From the NCBI GenBank assembly GCA_029820945.1, contig JALGUJ010000002.1:1-64000 (forward strand): DNA of 64,000 nt, given 5' to 3'. Within the stretch, counting starts at the first letter, position 1, and the number at the start of each line of letters is the position of its first letter. Both the position numbers and the translations under genes were made by a program. Of this stretch, positions 33,894 to 43,532 are shown in pieces. The DNA is from Candidatus Zipacnadia bacterium. Lineage in GTDB: Bacteria; Armatimonadota; Zipacnadia; Zipacnadales; UBA5352. The notes under the pieces were generated by a model that saw only the letters and a list, made by a program, of their open reading frames with translations, searched no databases and was not told the origin of the DNA.

Positions 33894-34031
33894 GTTCCGC
33901 CGCCCGTCAATGGTCGAGCGCGTTAAGGTCTCGTGTCCGAGTCGGCTGGCGCGTGCTCGCCCGATCGGGCCCCGTCCTGCTCCACGCGCACGGCCCGCGG
34001 CGAACCGCACTCGCGGGCGCGGGTCAGGACG

Positions 34032-34850
34032 TCACACCTGCGGGATCTCGACCTCGCGGAAGTCGCGGAGGTACGGTGCGACCTCGTCGCTCCAGGGCCC
34101 GATGCGCGAGAAGTCGCAGTCCGCGACGGCCACGCCCTCGCCCTCCGGCACCTCCGCGAGGACCTCGCCCCAGGGCGCGATGACGGCCGAGCGCCCGACG
34201 CCCTCGAGGTAGCCGCCCGCGTCGTAGGTGCCCACGATGTTGGCGGAGGCGAGGAAGACGCCGTTCTCGAGTGCGCGGACCATGCACTGGGCGCGGTAGG
34301 CCTCCGGGGCGGGGTAGTGCCAGTCGCGGCAGGCCTGGGTGTCCAGCCAGGCGGTGGAGTGCAGGATCAGCCGCGCGCCGGCCAGCACCAGCCGCCGGAT
34401 GTACTCCGGGAAGATGTAGTCGTAGCAGATGGTCAGGCCGGCGGTGCAGAACCCCAGGTCGAGCAGGCACGCCTCGCTGCCGCGGGCGAAGCCCTCCGCC
34501 TCCTGCAGATACAGGAAGACCTTGCGGTAGACCGCCGCGATCTCGCCGTCGGGGGAGACCGCGACCGCGGCGTTCCAGGGCCGGCCGCCCGGGCTCCGCT
34601 CGGGCATGCCCGCGACCAGCCACGCGCCGCACTCGGCCGCGGCCCGCGCGAGCCGGTCGGTCACCTCGCCGGGGATCGGCAGCGCGACCTCGGCGGCATC
34701 CTCGGGCAGTCCCGACAGGGCCATCTCGGGCAGCACGATGAGGTCGGCGTCGCGCGAGCCCGCCTCGGCGATGAGGTCGAGCGCCTTCGCGAGGTTCGCT
34801 TCGAGGTCCCCCGGTGTCACCTGCATCTGCGCGACTGCAATCCTGGCCAC
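34032..34850 (-). CDS. Nitrilase-superfamily carbon-nitrogen hydrolase
   Basis: A 272-residue cytoplasmic amidohydrolase. The catalytic triad is visible: Glu in VLPEMALSG, Lys in YRKVFLYLQEAEGF and Cys in LTICYDYIFPEYIR. These enzymes hydrolyse amide or nitrile bonds by attack of the Cys thiol; this one resembles omega-amidase, N-carbamoyl-amine and aliphatic-amidase-like branches, and I cannot fix the substrate. GTG 34850 is chosen because AAGGGAG lies eight bases upstream and family similarity starts there (ARIAVAQMQV); the frame stays open to 34997. It diverges from the GH42-like gene at 35064 across 213 bases in which I see no clear promoter. Confidence 0.9.
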   Translation of the reverse strand: MARIAVAQMQVTPGDLEANLAKALDLIAEAGSRDADLIVLPEMALSGLPEDAAEVALPIPGEVTDRLARAAAECGAWLVAGMPERSPGGRPWNAAVAVSPDGEIAAVYRKVFLYLQEAEGFARGSEACLLDLGFCTAGLTICYDYIFPEYIRRLVLAGARLILHSTAWLDTQACRDWHYPAPEAYRAQCMVRALENGVFLASANIVGTYDAGGYLEGVGRSAVIAPWGEVLAEVPEGEGVAVADCDFSRIGPWSDEVAPYLRDFREVEIPQV

Positions 34851-35063
34851 GGCGATCGCTCCCTTCCGATGATCGTGACCCGTCTCTTCTCCGCCTACCG
34901 GCGACCGTCCTCGCTCTGGCGCGGTCAGATCGCGACCGCGCGGCGCCGGGAGGCACCGCCTGAGATGGAAGGAGGTCCGAGCGCCGCGGACGCACAAACT
35001 CTACCGTGGTGCGACACTCAGGACACATGCTCCGATGATACCGCCTTAGGGGGTCTTGCGGCC

Positions 35064-38000
35064 ATGGCTCGGATTGCCCTCAGGTCCGTCCGCGGCACGT
35101 TCCCGTTCGTAGCTGCGCTCGTCTGGATTGTGGCGAGCAGCATGCCCGCGCAAGCCTACGAGATGAGCGAGCCGTTCTACACGCTGACGGAGGAGTACGT
35201 CTCCCCGCACATCCCGTGGGCGAAGCCCTACGCGGGTGGGGAGATCAGGGCGCTCTTCATCGTGCCCAGGGGCACGGCGCGCGAGGTGATCGAGGTCGCC
35301 CAGCGCCTGAGCATGGAGTACGAGGTGGTGATGACGCTCTCGGACACCGAGCTTGGCTGGACCGCCGCCTCCAGCCATTACGCGCTCGCTGAGGGCATCT
35401 CGCAGGAGGAGATGATCTCCGAGCTGCGTGAGAAGCTGCAGGGCGACTACGACGTCATCATCACCGGGCACCTCGACTGGGACATGTTCCCCATGGAGCT
35501 GCTCTACATGATGATGGAGAAGGTCCACGACGGGACGGGGCTGGTGCACTCCTACAGCACATTCGGGCGGAACGACATCGTCGACCGCATCTTCGCCAAG
35601 CCACCGGTCGAGGCCCCCTCCGTGACCGCCGGGGTGCCCTGGCAGGCGCTGCCGGTCTGGCGCGACCTCGGGATCGACACGGTCGTCGAGACGCGGCAGT
35701 TCCACGACGGCCGCATGGTGCTGCTCAACCACGGGCCGAACAAGCCCCGCTTCCTGTTCCTGACCCCCACGCCCGAGGAGACGGATTGGTCCTACCGCGA
35801 GCTGCACTACGAGTACTACCAGTCGCTCGCGCTCAAGGCGATTATCTGGGCCGCCCGCAAGGACCTCGACGTGCAGATCACCCAGATCGGTGTCGGCGCC
35901 GACACCATCCGCCGCGCCGATCTCGGGGCCACCCAGCTCAGCGCCACGCTCACGGGGCCGGCGCCGGGACTGGCGGCGAGGCTGGTCGTGCGCGATGAGG
36001 ACGGGCGGCAGCACATGGTCGCCCGTCGGACGGTCAATGGCGACACGCTCAGCTTCGACATGGCCCCCATGCCCGCCGGCAACTACTTCGCCGACCTCTG
36101 GCTGGCCTCGGGCGGCCAGACCGTCACCTGGGGCTCGGCCGCCTTCACCGTCACCTCGGACCCCTCCATCGCGTCGCTGACGCTGGAGCCCACGCACGCG
36201 CAGCCGGGGGAGACCGTGACGGCGCAGGTGGACTTCGGCGGAGGGCGGATGCCGGCCGGCCATGAGCTGGTCGTGGAGGTGACGGACAACCTCGGCCGCG
36301 TCATCGCACGCAAGTACAGGTCGCTCCCGGCCCGCATGGCCGGGGTGCGGGTGGCCTTCCGCGTCTCCAACCCCCTTGCGCTGAGCGCCGACGTGACCGC
36401 CCGCCTGGAGAGCGACGGCCAGGTCATCGACCGCGAGACGGCGTGGCTGTACGTGCCGCTGCAGCGCACGCGCGGCACCTTCGCGCACGCGGTGTGGAGC
36501 GCCGACCGCAACTGCAATGAGTTCACGCGGCGGCTCATGCTGCGCCAGCTCCATGCCATGGGCGTGGACATGATGACCAACTCGTCCAGGGATGTGGAGA
36601 TCCAGGCCTGGAGCGCGCGGAACAACTTCGACACCATCCCCTACGCTACGCGCTACCACTACTCGGAGAGCGACCTGGTGCGCAAGCCCTGCCTGACCGA
36701 TCCGGAGTTCCTCTCCGACGAACTGGGGCGGCTGGAGGAGCTGGGCGAGAGCCTGGGCCCATACGGGCCGCGGGCCTACACGCTCGGCGACGAGTGCTTC
36801 CTGGCGCGGGGGCAGACGGACGTGTGCTTCTCGGAGACCTGCATCGCCGACCTGCGCGAGTGGCTGCGGGGCGAGTACGACTCGGTCGCGGCACTCAACG
36901 AGTCGTGGGGCACCAACTACGCCAGCTTTGATGAGGCGGAGCCGATCACGCTGGCCGACGCGCGGGAGGCCGATCAGCCCGCGCGCTGGGTCGATCACCG
37001 CCGGCACATGGAGTTCGTCTATGCGCGGATGATGGCGCGGGCGCGGGAGGCGATCCGCCGCGGCGACGACGGTGCGGAGGTCGGCTTCGACGGGCCCTTC
37101 GACACCTCCAGCTTCTCGGGCAACGACTGGTGGCGGCTGATGCAGGCGTTCGACATCTGCAACCTCTACGAGCGCCACGAGGAGTGGGAGGCCGTCCGGT
37201 CCTTCGCCGATGACGACGACCTGCTCGGCGTCTGGTACGGCGGGTACTTCCAGTACCGCACCGAGGACTCCGAGCGCCTGTGGCCGTGGCGCGCGCTCCT
37301 TAACGGCTTCAACAGCATGTGGTGGTACGCGGTCTACCACGGCCTGAGCACCTGCCCGATGGACGCGGTGACCCCGAGCATGACGGTCTACGGCCCGTTC
37401 CGGTGGGCCAGCGAGGAGATCGCGGAGCTGAAGGCCGGCCCGGCCAAGGCGCTGATGGAGGCCGAGCGCCTGCACGACGGCATTGCGGTCCACTACTCGC
37501 AGCCGTCGCTGCACGTCTCCACCTGGGACCCGACCTGGGGGCGCCTGGACAAGATCTGGCTCTCGACCTACCGCGTGCTGGAGGACATGGGCCTGCAGTA
37601 CGACTGCTACGCCTATGCCCAGCTCGAGGACCAGGGCCTCGACCCGGAGGAGTACCCGGTCTTCGTCATGCCCTGCTCGCGGGCGCTCTCGCCCGCCGAG
37701 GCGCAGGCGATCCGGGAGTACGTCAACGCCGGTGGCACCGTCATCGCCGACCTGCTTCCCGGTGTGTTCGACCACCACGGGAAGCCGCTGGCGACGGGCC
37801 TGCTGGACGACCTGTTCGGGGTCAAGCGCGCCGAGGGCGGCCGGCAGACCGGCCAGGTGGGCGTGATTGAGCTCGCGGGCGAGCAGGTGGAGCTGCCGGA
37901 GATCGACGTGGACGGCGGCGTGGCTGCGAGCGGCGCGGAGCCGATGGGCCGGGCGGGCGAGGTGCCGCTGCTGCTGGTGAAGGAGGCCGGTGCGGGGCGG

Positions 38001-38693
38001 ACCGTGCTGCTCAACTACGGCCTGCCGGCTGCGGACCGGGCGCGGATGGAGCCCGAGGCGCTCGATCACTGGCGGGTCCTCCGTGGGGTGTTGGCGATGG
38101 CCGGGGTCGCGCCCCGGGTGAGCGTAACGGCCGATGGCGGGCCCCTGCGTATGCTTGAGACGGTGCGCTACGCCGACGGTCCGGCGCAGTATCTCGGCTT
38201 CGTCAAGTACCGCACCGACCCCGAGGAGCCGGCGGTTTCCGCGCGCGTGGCGACCGGGGAGCGCATGTACACCTGGGACATGCGGACCGGGCAGTACCTG
38301 GGCAACGTGGCCGAGTGGGAGGCCGAGTTCGTGCCCTCGCGCGGGAAGCTCTTCGGCCGCCTGCCCTACCGCGTCGATGGCCTGAGTCTGAGCCTCACCG
38401 ACGGGACCGTCGAGGCGAACGAGCGCGAGTCGCTGCATGTGATCGGCGCGGCGATGCGGCTGCACGCCGACGTGGCGCCGGGCCGGCACTGGGTGCACGT
38501 GCGGGTGATCGGGCCCGATGGCGAGGAGCGGAGGCACTACGCCCGCAACGCCGAGCTGACGCACGGGACGGGAGTGACGTACATCCCGATGGCGCTCAAC
38601 GACCCCGCCGGCACCTGGACCGTCGAGGCGCGGGACGTGATCAGCGGGGAGAGCGCGCGGGCGACCTTTGAGCTATCCGGGCGGGAAGAGTGA
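35064..38693 (+). CDS. Secreted GH42-like multidomain glycosidase, paralogue 2
   Basis: A 1209-residue exported protein; the signal peptide (about 1-32) ends AQA. ATG 35064 follows TTAGGGGG. Although the frame is open back to 33933, that part overlaps the nitrilase gene on the other strand and is not coding. The order matches the 23800 paralogue: N-terminal Rossmann/amidotransferase-like domain (about 50-260), Ig-like domains (about 270-465), GH-A barrel (about 470-800) with AYTLGDE, a Cys pair (CFSETC) and ALNESWGTNY, then a trimerisation-like domain (about 805-945) and beta-rich C-terminus. It probably hydrolyses an extracellular beta-glycoside. The CBM9-like gene follows after 145 bases, as in the other cassette. 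Confidence 0.82.
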   Translation: MARIALRSVRGTFPFVAALVWIVASSMPAQAYEMSEPFYTLTEEYVSPHIPWAKPYAGGEIRALFIVPRGTAREVIEVAQRLSMEYEVVMTLSDTELGWTAASSHYALAEGISQEEMISELREKLQGDYDVIITGHLDWDMFPMELLYMMMEKVHDGTGLVHSYSTFGRNDIVDRIFAKPPVEAPSVTAGVPWQALPVWRDLGIDTVVETRQFHDGRMVLLNHGPNKPRFLFLTPTPEETDWSYRELHYEYYQSLALKAIIWAARKDLDVQITQIGVGADTIRRADLGATQLSATLTGPAPGLAARLVVRDEDGRQHMVARRTVNGDTLSFDMAPMPAGNYFADLWLASGGQTVTWGSAAFTVTSDPSIASLTLEPTHAQPGETVTAQVDFGGGRMPAGHELVVEVTDNLGRVIARKYRSLPARMAGVRVAFRVSNPLALSADVTARLESDGQVIDRETAWLYVPLQRTRGTFAHAVWSADRNCNEFTRRLMLRQLHAMGVDMMTNSSRDVEIQAWSARNNFDTIPYATRYHYSESDLVRKPCLTDPEFLSDELGRLEELGESLGPYGPRAYTLGDECFLARGQTDVCFSETCIADLREWLRGEYDSVAALNESWGTNYASFDEAEPITLADAREADQPARWVDHRRHMEFVYARMMARAREAIRRGDDGAEVGFDGPFDTSSFSGNDWWRLMQAFDICNLYERHEEWEAVRSFADDDDLLGVWYGGYFQYRTEDSERLWPWRALLNGFNSMWWYAVYHGLSTCPMDAVTPSMTVYGPFRWASEEIAELKAGPAKALMEAERLHDGIAVHYSQPSLHVSTWDPTWGRLDKIWLSTYRVLEDMGLQYDCYAYAQLEDQGLDPEEYPVFVMPCSRALSPAEAQAIREYVNAGGTVIADLLPGVFDHHGKPLATGLLDDLFGVKRAEGGRQTGQVGVIELAGEQVELPEIDVDGGVAASGAEPMGRAGEVPLLLVKEAGAGRTVLLNYGLPAADRARMEPEALDHWRVLRGVLAMAGVAPRVSVTADGGPLRMLETVRYADGPAQYLGFVKYRTDPEEPAVSARVATGERMYTWDMRTGQYLGNVAEWEAEFVPSRGKLFGRLPYRVDGLSLSLTDGTVEANERESLHVIGAAMRLHADVAPGRHWVHVRVIGPDGEERRHYARNAELTHGTGVTYIPMALNDPAGTWTVEARDVISGESARATFELSGREE

Positions 38694-38838
38694 GAAGTCG
38701 AGACGGGGGAGGCGACGGTGTCTTCAGTCGTTTGGGGGGGCCTCACGAGCCGCGGCTGCGCCGGCGGTCGGGGCGAGGTCGGGCCATGCGCTCTGCGAGT
38801 ATCGGTCTGAGACAAATGGCACCCTTCGAGGGGGACGG

Positions 38839-39840
38839 ATGATGAGCCGCTCACTGAGGATCATGGCATGCCTGATCGCCGCCCTGGCGGCGGTCGGCGC
38901 GGCGGCGCAGGAGCTGGGCGAGACGCGCGTCTACGAGTGCAAGCGCGCCGCCGATCGCCCGGTCATCGACGGCGAGCTGAGCGAGGCGTGCTGGCAGCAG
39001 GCCGCCAAGACCGACCAGTTCGTGCGCGTCATGAAGGGCCCGGCTGAGATCCAGCAGACCCTCGTGCAGGCGGCCTACGATGACGCGAACCTCTACATCG
39101 GCGTCACCTGCCTGGAGCCCAACCCCGGCGCCATCAGCGCGCGGGTGACGACGCGCGACATGAGCGCGGTGATGGGCGACGACGCGGTCGAGATCTTCCT
39201 TCGGCCGAGCCTCGATGGGCCCGACTACTACCAGCTCTCGGCCAACTCACTGGGGACGCGCTACGACGGCAAGGCCTTCGAGGCAGGCTGGAACGCGGAC
39301 TGGAAGGCCGCCGGCTCGGTGGGCGAGGACGCCTGGCGTCTCGAGTGTGCGATCTCCTTCGAGTCGCTGGGCGGCGTCGGCGCGCCGGGAGTGGTCTGGG
39401 GCTTCAATGTCTGCCGCGACAGACAGGCGGGCGGGGAGACCGAGTGGTCGGCGTGGTCGGACACCATGGGCGGCTTCCACACCCCCGAGCGCTTCGGCCA
39501 CCTGGTGTTCGCCGGCACCACGACGGGCGTCAACCGGAGCCTGGTCATCGAGTGCGCCAACTCAGCGCGCGAGAGCATCTCGCTTGAGGAGACCATCGTT
39601 GAGGCGCTGCGTGAGATCCGGAGCGGGATGGACCTGATTCCCGAGCAGGAGAGAGAGCAGGTCGAGCCCGCCGCCGGGCGCGCGCAACAGGCGCTTGACG
39701 CCCTGCACGAGTTCCTCGAGGCAGACAGGCCCTTCGACCTGGAGGGCTGGATGGCGGTGAACGAGCAGCTCGAGGCATCCGCCGAGGAGATGGACCGGAT
39801 GTCGTGGATCATCAAGTTCGGGAGGCTGCTGGCGGATTGA
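38839..39840 (+). CDS. Secreted CBM9/DOMON-like protein, paralogue 2
   Basis: A 333-residue exported protein with a signal peptide ending AAA/AQ near residue 23. The CBM9-like beta-sandwich (about 30-225) has RPVIDGELSEACWQQA, LVQAAYDDANLYIGVTC, DAVEIFLRPSLDG and WGFNVCRDRQAGG, closely parallel to the 22730 protein. A helical tail of about 85 residues ends SWIIKFGRLLAD. GAGGGGG lies just before the ATG pair at 38839/38842; either could be the start. It follows the GH42-like gene, as its paralogue does, and probably binds the same class of glycan. Confidence 0.85.
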   Translation: MMSRSLRIMACLIAALAAVGAAAQELGETRVYECKRAADRPVIDGELSEACWQQAAKTDQFVRVMKGPAEIQQTLVQAAYDDANLYIGVTCLEPNPGAISARVTTRDMSAVMGDDAVEIFLRPSLDGPDYYQLSANSLGTRYDGKAFEAGWNADWKAAGSVGEDAWRLECAISFESLGGVGAPGVVWGFNVCRDRQAGGETEWSAWSDTMGGFHTPERFGHLVFAGTTTGVNRSLVIECANSARESISLEETIVEALREIRSGMDLIPEQEREQVEPAAGRAQQALDALHEFLEADRPFDLEGWMAVNEQLEASAEEMDRMSWIIKFGRLLAD

Positions 39841-40004
39841 CGGCAGGACGATGGCAGGCGGGTGTGCCGCCGGGGAGGGATGGGCAGGCCTGCCTATCCT
39901 CCCGCGAAGCCCGATTGCTGTTGCGCCCTCCCACGCCAGAGACCGGAGAGGCCTCGGGCCAGGGCGAACCGCCGAAATCCTGACGAATGCGGAGGCGATG
40001 GTCT

Positions 40005-41306
40005 ATGCCAAGATGGACAACTCTCGTCGCGACTGCGCTGCTGGCGGCGGTGGTTGCGGGCGCCCAGGATGAGGCGGCTGAGGACGCCCGGGCAGCCCCC
40101 GCGCACGGGGACCGATTCGCCTTCGGGATGACGGTGAGCTTCCCCGGCTCCCAGAGCCTGCGGTTCCGGCTGCTCTCAGAGCCGCTGCCGGACCTGGGCC
40201 AGGGCGGGCCGGTGACGGAGCTGAAGCTCGGCCCGCCGCTGGACCTGTGGATCCTGGGGATGGATGGCAACCGTCTCGACGTGCCGGAAGCGCGGCTGGT
40301 CGATCCCAACGGGGAGGTCGTCGAGGCCGATCCACCGGGGCACTGGCGTGTGGATCGGCCGGCGCCGGGCTACTACGAGCTGACCGTCCCCGAGACCGGC
40401 GCGGCCTGGCGCCTGTGGTCGGCCTTCCACCCGTTCATGGTGCGCCTGGACGGGCCGGTCGCGGTGACCGTCGGCGCGGAGCCGGGAGCGGTCTTCCTCT
40501 ACCCGTCGGGCGAGCAACGTGAGCTGACCGAGGCGGGCGAGGCGACGATCGGCCCCGGCGACGACGTGCAGTGGGCGGCGTTCCTGCCCTGGGACCTCTT
40601 CGAGCCGTCCGCGCCGCAGGTGGCGATTGAGGGCGAGGCGGCTCTCGCGCCCGGGCAGCAGCTTGACATTCGGGCGGTGGTCTCGGATCCCGACGATGAC
40701 GTTCGGCGCGTCACATGGTACCTGCCGGGCGGTCGGACAGTCGCGGGCGAGCGCCTGCGGCTGGAGCCGAGCTGGGTCGAGTCATGGACGGCGCGGGTGG
40801 AGGTCGAGGACGCGCTGGGGGCGACGGCCTCCGCTGAGATCGAGGTCGTGCCGCCGCCGCTGCACGAGGCCGGGCTCGAGCACGTGATCATGGTGCAGGC
40901 GGAGGACTTCACCGGGGAGGGCGGCGGCACGGTGGAGGTTACCGACCGCGGCCACAACGTCGGGGGAATGATCACGAAGTGGCACCAGGACCTGGGCCAC
41001 TGGCTGGAGTGGACGGCCAACATCGACGAGCCGGCCGAGTATCTGCTCTACGCCCGCTACGCGACCGGCAGCAACAACACCCGGCGCGAGCTGACCATCG
41101 ACGGGTCTTCGCCCGGCGACGAGTTCACCGAGATCGCGTTCCCGAGGACCGGAGGATACGGTCGCGCCGGGGACGAGTGGCGCATGAAGAGGCTGGGGCC
41201 TCCGGTCAGGCTGTGTGCCGGTGAGCACACGCTACGGATGACGAACCTCGGCGACGGACTCGCACTCGACTACATCGCGCTGGTGCCGGCGGAAGAGGGT
41301 GAGTGA
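40005..41306 (+). CDS. Secreted Ig-like/CBM35-like protein
   Basis: A 433-residue exported protein. ATG 40005 is chosen for GGAGG ten bases upstream and a signal peptide ending AGA; ATG 39987 has no ribosome site. The middle (about 40-280) is beta-rich with a PKD/Ig-like segment (IRAVVSDPDDDVRRVTWYLPGG), and residues about 290-430 form a CBM6/35-like sandwich (IMVQAEDFTGEGGG, AEYLLYARYATG, GEHTLRMTNLGDG, DYIALVP). No catalytic domain is present. It may bind glycans or present an enzyme at the surface. The next gene begins two bases after its stop, so the two are coupled. Confidence 0.75.
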   Translation: MPRWTTLVATALLAAVVAGAQDEAAEDARAAPAHGDRFAFGMTVSFPGSQSLRFRLLSEPLPDLGQGGPVTELKLGPPLDLWILGMDGNRLDVPEARLVDPNGEVVEADPPGHWRVDRPAPGYYELTVPETGAAWRLWSAFHPFMVRLDGPVAVTVGAEPGAVFLYPSGEQRELTEAGEATIGPGDDVQWAAFLPWDLFEPSAPQVAIEGEAALAPGQQLDIRAVVSDPDDDVRRVTWYLPGGRTVAGERLRLEPSWVESWTARVEVEDALGATASAEIEVVPPPLHEAGLEHVIMVQAEDFTGEGGGTVEVTDRGHNVGGMITKWHQDLGHWLEWTANIDEPAEYLLYARYATGSNNTRRELTIDGSSPGDEFTEIAFPRTGGYGRAGDEWRMKRLGPPVRLCAGEHTLRMTNLGDGLALDYIALVPAEEGE

Positions 41307-41307
41307 G

Positions 41308-43509
41308 ATGGTTCGCTCCGTGAGCCTGATGCTGGCGTTGCTGGTGGTGGGGGCGACGAGCGCGCGGGGGGAGCGCGAGGAGTTCACGCTGCCGCAGGAG
41401 ACCGCGACGAGGATGTGGCGGCTGACCAACGACCCGTCGTGGCGCGACTGGGCGAACTACCACATCCGCAACTGCTGGAGCCCGGACGGGCGGTACGTGT
41501 GCACGGTGCGCTACCGCGCGTACGACTTGGACGCCGACGGCGGCCCCTTCGTCCGCGTGATCGAGGTGGCGACCGGGGAGGTCGTGCGCAGCTTCGACAT
41601 CGCCAACACACCGCGGTGGGCGCACAACCACAACTGGCTCTTCTTCGTGCAGCAGCCGGAGGACGGCGGGCTCTGGAACGTCATGTGGTGGGACGTGGAG
41701 CGTGACCGGGTGGCGCAGCTTGAGGGGCACGCCGGCTACCTGGGCTGCACCGACTACCGGGACGAGTACATCTACGCCAGCCGCGTGACCTTCCCCGACG
41801 GCGGCTCGGCGGCAGGGGCGCGCATCCCGATCCACGGCGGCGCCCCGGACCCCCTGCCCCTGGGCGGCCAGCTTGAGGCCAACCCCCGACACCCGAAGGT
41901 CTACACGCGCATCAGCAACTACTTCGAGCCCTTCAAGCCCACCCGGCTGTTCTTCGACCCCGATGGCGGCAACATCGGCGTCGCCAGCACCTGCCTGCAG
42001 CAGTGCCACCAGTCGTGGTCGGGCGGGGGCGAGTGGTACCTGTTCGGCAATCAGCCCATGAAGGGCCGGCGCTGGGACGAGCCCTTCCCCAGCAACCAGC
42101 ACTACCTCTCGGTGATGAGCTGTGGGGACATCTGCCGCGGCGCGAGGACCGACCGCTACCTCGTCGGCAGCGGCGCGACAGGTCAGATCGTCTCCGCCGA
42201 CCTGCGCTCCGGCGGGGGTCACGTGGTGGTGCCCGAGGCGCTGTCCTACATCCACGACTCCTCGACCTACAAGTACTCGGGGGACAGCGCCTATTACGAC
42301 AACGACGCGAAGGGCAGCCCCGACGGGACGAAGATCTGCTTCGTGAGCTGCTACGACCTCAAGGACGGGCCGATCACACACATCAGCGAGCAGTCGTCGC
42401 AGGAGACCGGTCCCGGCCTGCATGTGGCCTCGACCGAGGGCTTCCCGGAGCAGGGGCGGCTGAGCGTGAGGTCTGAGGTCATCGGCTACGAGCACAAGAC
42501 CGAGACGACCTTCGAGGGCCTGACGCGCGGCATGTACGACACCGGACCGGCATACCTGCGCGAGTGGGACGCCGAGAGGCTGGCGCAGGTCAGCGAGTAC
42601 CCCGACGACCTGCGACCGGGCTGGACGGTGACCTCGTTCGATGCCCGCCTGATCCCCGAGAGCCAGATCGAGCAGATGGAGCTGCCGGCGCGGTTCGCGC
42701 GCGAGGACTGGCCGGACCGCGACACCCCGCTGATGTGGCAACGGCGGACGGATGTCTACGTCGCGGTGGCGCGCAGGCCCGACCGGCCGTGGCTGCGCGG
42801 GACCGCGGAGGGCGTGGAGCTGATCCCCGGAGAGCTGCACTTCGAGACGAAGGGCTACCGGATCCTCCGGGACGGAGAGCCGCTGGGCGGCGAGTTGGTA
42901 GCGGCCGGGCAGAGCATCGAGCTGCCCGGTGCAGGGGAGTACCAGGCCGTGGCGGTGGAGCACTCGGGGCTGGAGAGCGAGCCGTCGAGGGTCCTGCGCG
43001 TCGCGAACGCCACCGGGCTCAGCGTGCTTGCCGAGCCGCCGGACGACTTCTCCTGGACGCGCGAGCGGTGGCTGATCGAGGGTGAGCCCGCCGAGGCGGA
43101 GGCGGCGAAGGCCGCGCCGCGGGCGGTGCGTGAGATCCTGCACCGCTATGACGACGTGATCCACCGGGAGTGGTACGAGAACGGGGCGCCGGTGCGGCGG
43201 CATGACCTCGATGCGGAGGGCAACGCCATCCGGCGGCTGCACTACGAGGACGGGCGGCTCGCGCGCAGGGAGTACTACACCGCCGATGGCGAGCTGAATA
43301 CCGAGGAGCTGTTCGACGCCGACGGCTTCATCACCGAGGCGGTCCGCTACCGCTACGGCGAGGAGTACGAGCACTGGTGGTACGTGAAGGGCGCGCCGGT
43401 GAAGCTCTGGACGGAGCGCGGCGGCCACCACACGGCCTCGCCCGAGCGCGGCGGCACCTACGTCAAGCAGGGCATCGATTGGGTGAAGGTCGCGGAGAAC
43501 GAGGCCTGA
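41308..43509 (+). CDS. Secreted beta-propeller-like protein with YwqK/MORN-type repeats
   Basis: A 733-residue exported protein; the signal peptide ends ARG near residue 22. Residues about 25-370 have TolB/WD40-like propeller blades (NCWSPDGRYVCTVRY, KGSPDGTKICFVSCYD). About 520-600 are Ig-like, and about 610-700 contain repeats of the YwqK or MORN-variant type (REWYENGAPVRR, LHYEDGRLARREYY, EYYTADGELNTEELF). The combination is unusual. Propellers of this kind occur in oligogalacturonide and other polysaccharide lyases, so an enzymatic role is possible, but catalytic residues were not identified. ATG 41308 is favoured over GTG 41299 by spacing from GAGGGTGAG and by lack of overlap with the preceding stop. 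Confidence 0.72.
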   Translation: MVRSVSLMLALLVVGATSARGEREEFTLPQETATRMWRLTNDPSWRDWANYHIRNCWSPDGRYVCTVRYRAYDLDADGGPFVRVIEVATGEVVRSFDIANTPRWAHNHNWLFFVQQPEDGGLWNVMWWDVERDRVAQLEGHAGYLGCTDYRDEYIYASRVTFPDGGSAAGARIPIHGGAPDPLPLGGQLEANPRHPKVYTRISNYFEPFKPTRLFFDPDGGNIGVASTCLQQCHQSWSGGGEWYLFGNQPMKGRRWDEPFPSNQHYLSVMSCGDICRGARTDRYLVGSGATGQIVSADLRSGGGHVVVPEALSYIHDSSTYKYSGDSAYYDNDAKGSPDGTKICFVSCYDLKDGPITHISEQSSQETGPGLHVASTEGFPEQGRLSVRSEVIGYEHKTETTFEGLTRGMYDTGPAYLREWDAERLAQVSEYPDDLRPGWTVTSFDARLIPESQIEQMELPARFAREDWPDRDTPLMWQRRTDVYVAVARRPDRPWLRGTAEGVELIPGELHFETKGYRILRDGEPLGGELVAAGQSIELPGAGEYQAVAVEHSGLESEPSRVLRVANATGLSVLAEPPDDFSWTRERWLIEGEPAEAEAAKAAPRAVREILHRYDDVIHREWYENGAPVRRHDLDAEGNAIRRLHYEDGRLARREYYTADGELNTEELFDADGFITEAVRYRYGEEYEHWWYVKGAPVKLWTERGGHHTASPERGGTYVKQGIDWVKVAENEA

Positions 43510-43532
43510 CGGGCGTCCTTGTGGCAACGGCT

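Noticed and set aside
33933-35063. N-terminal extension of the GH42-like gene by 377 codons
   Set aside because: It lies opposite the nitrilase gene, which has its full catalytic triad, and the signal peptide begins only at ATG 35064.
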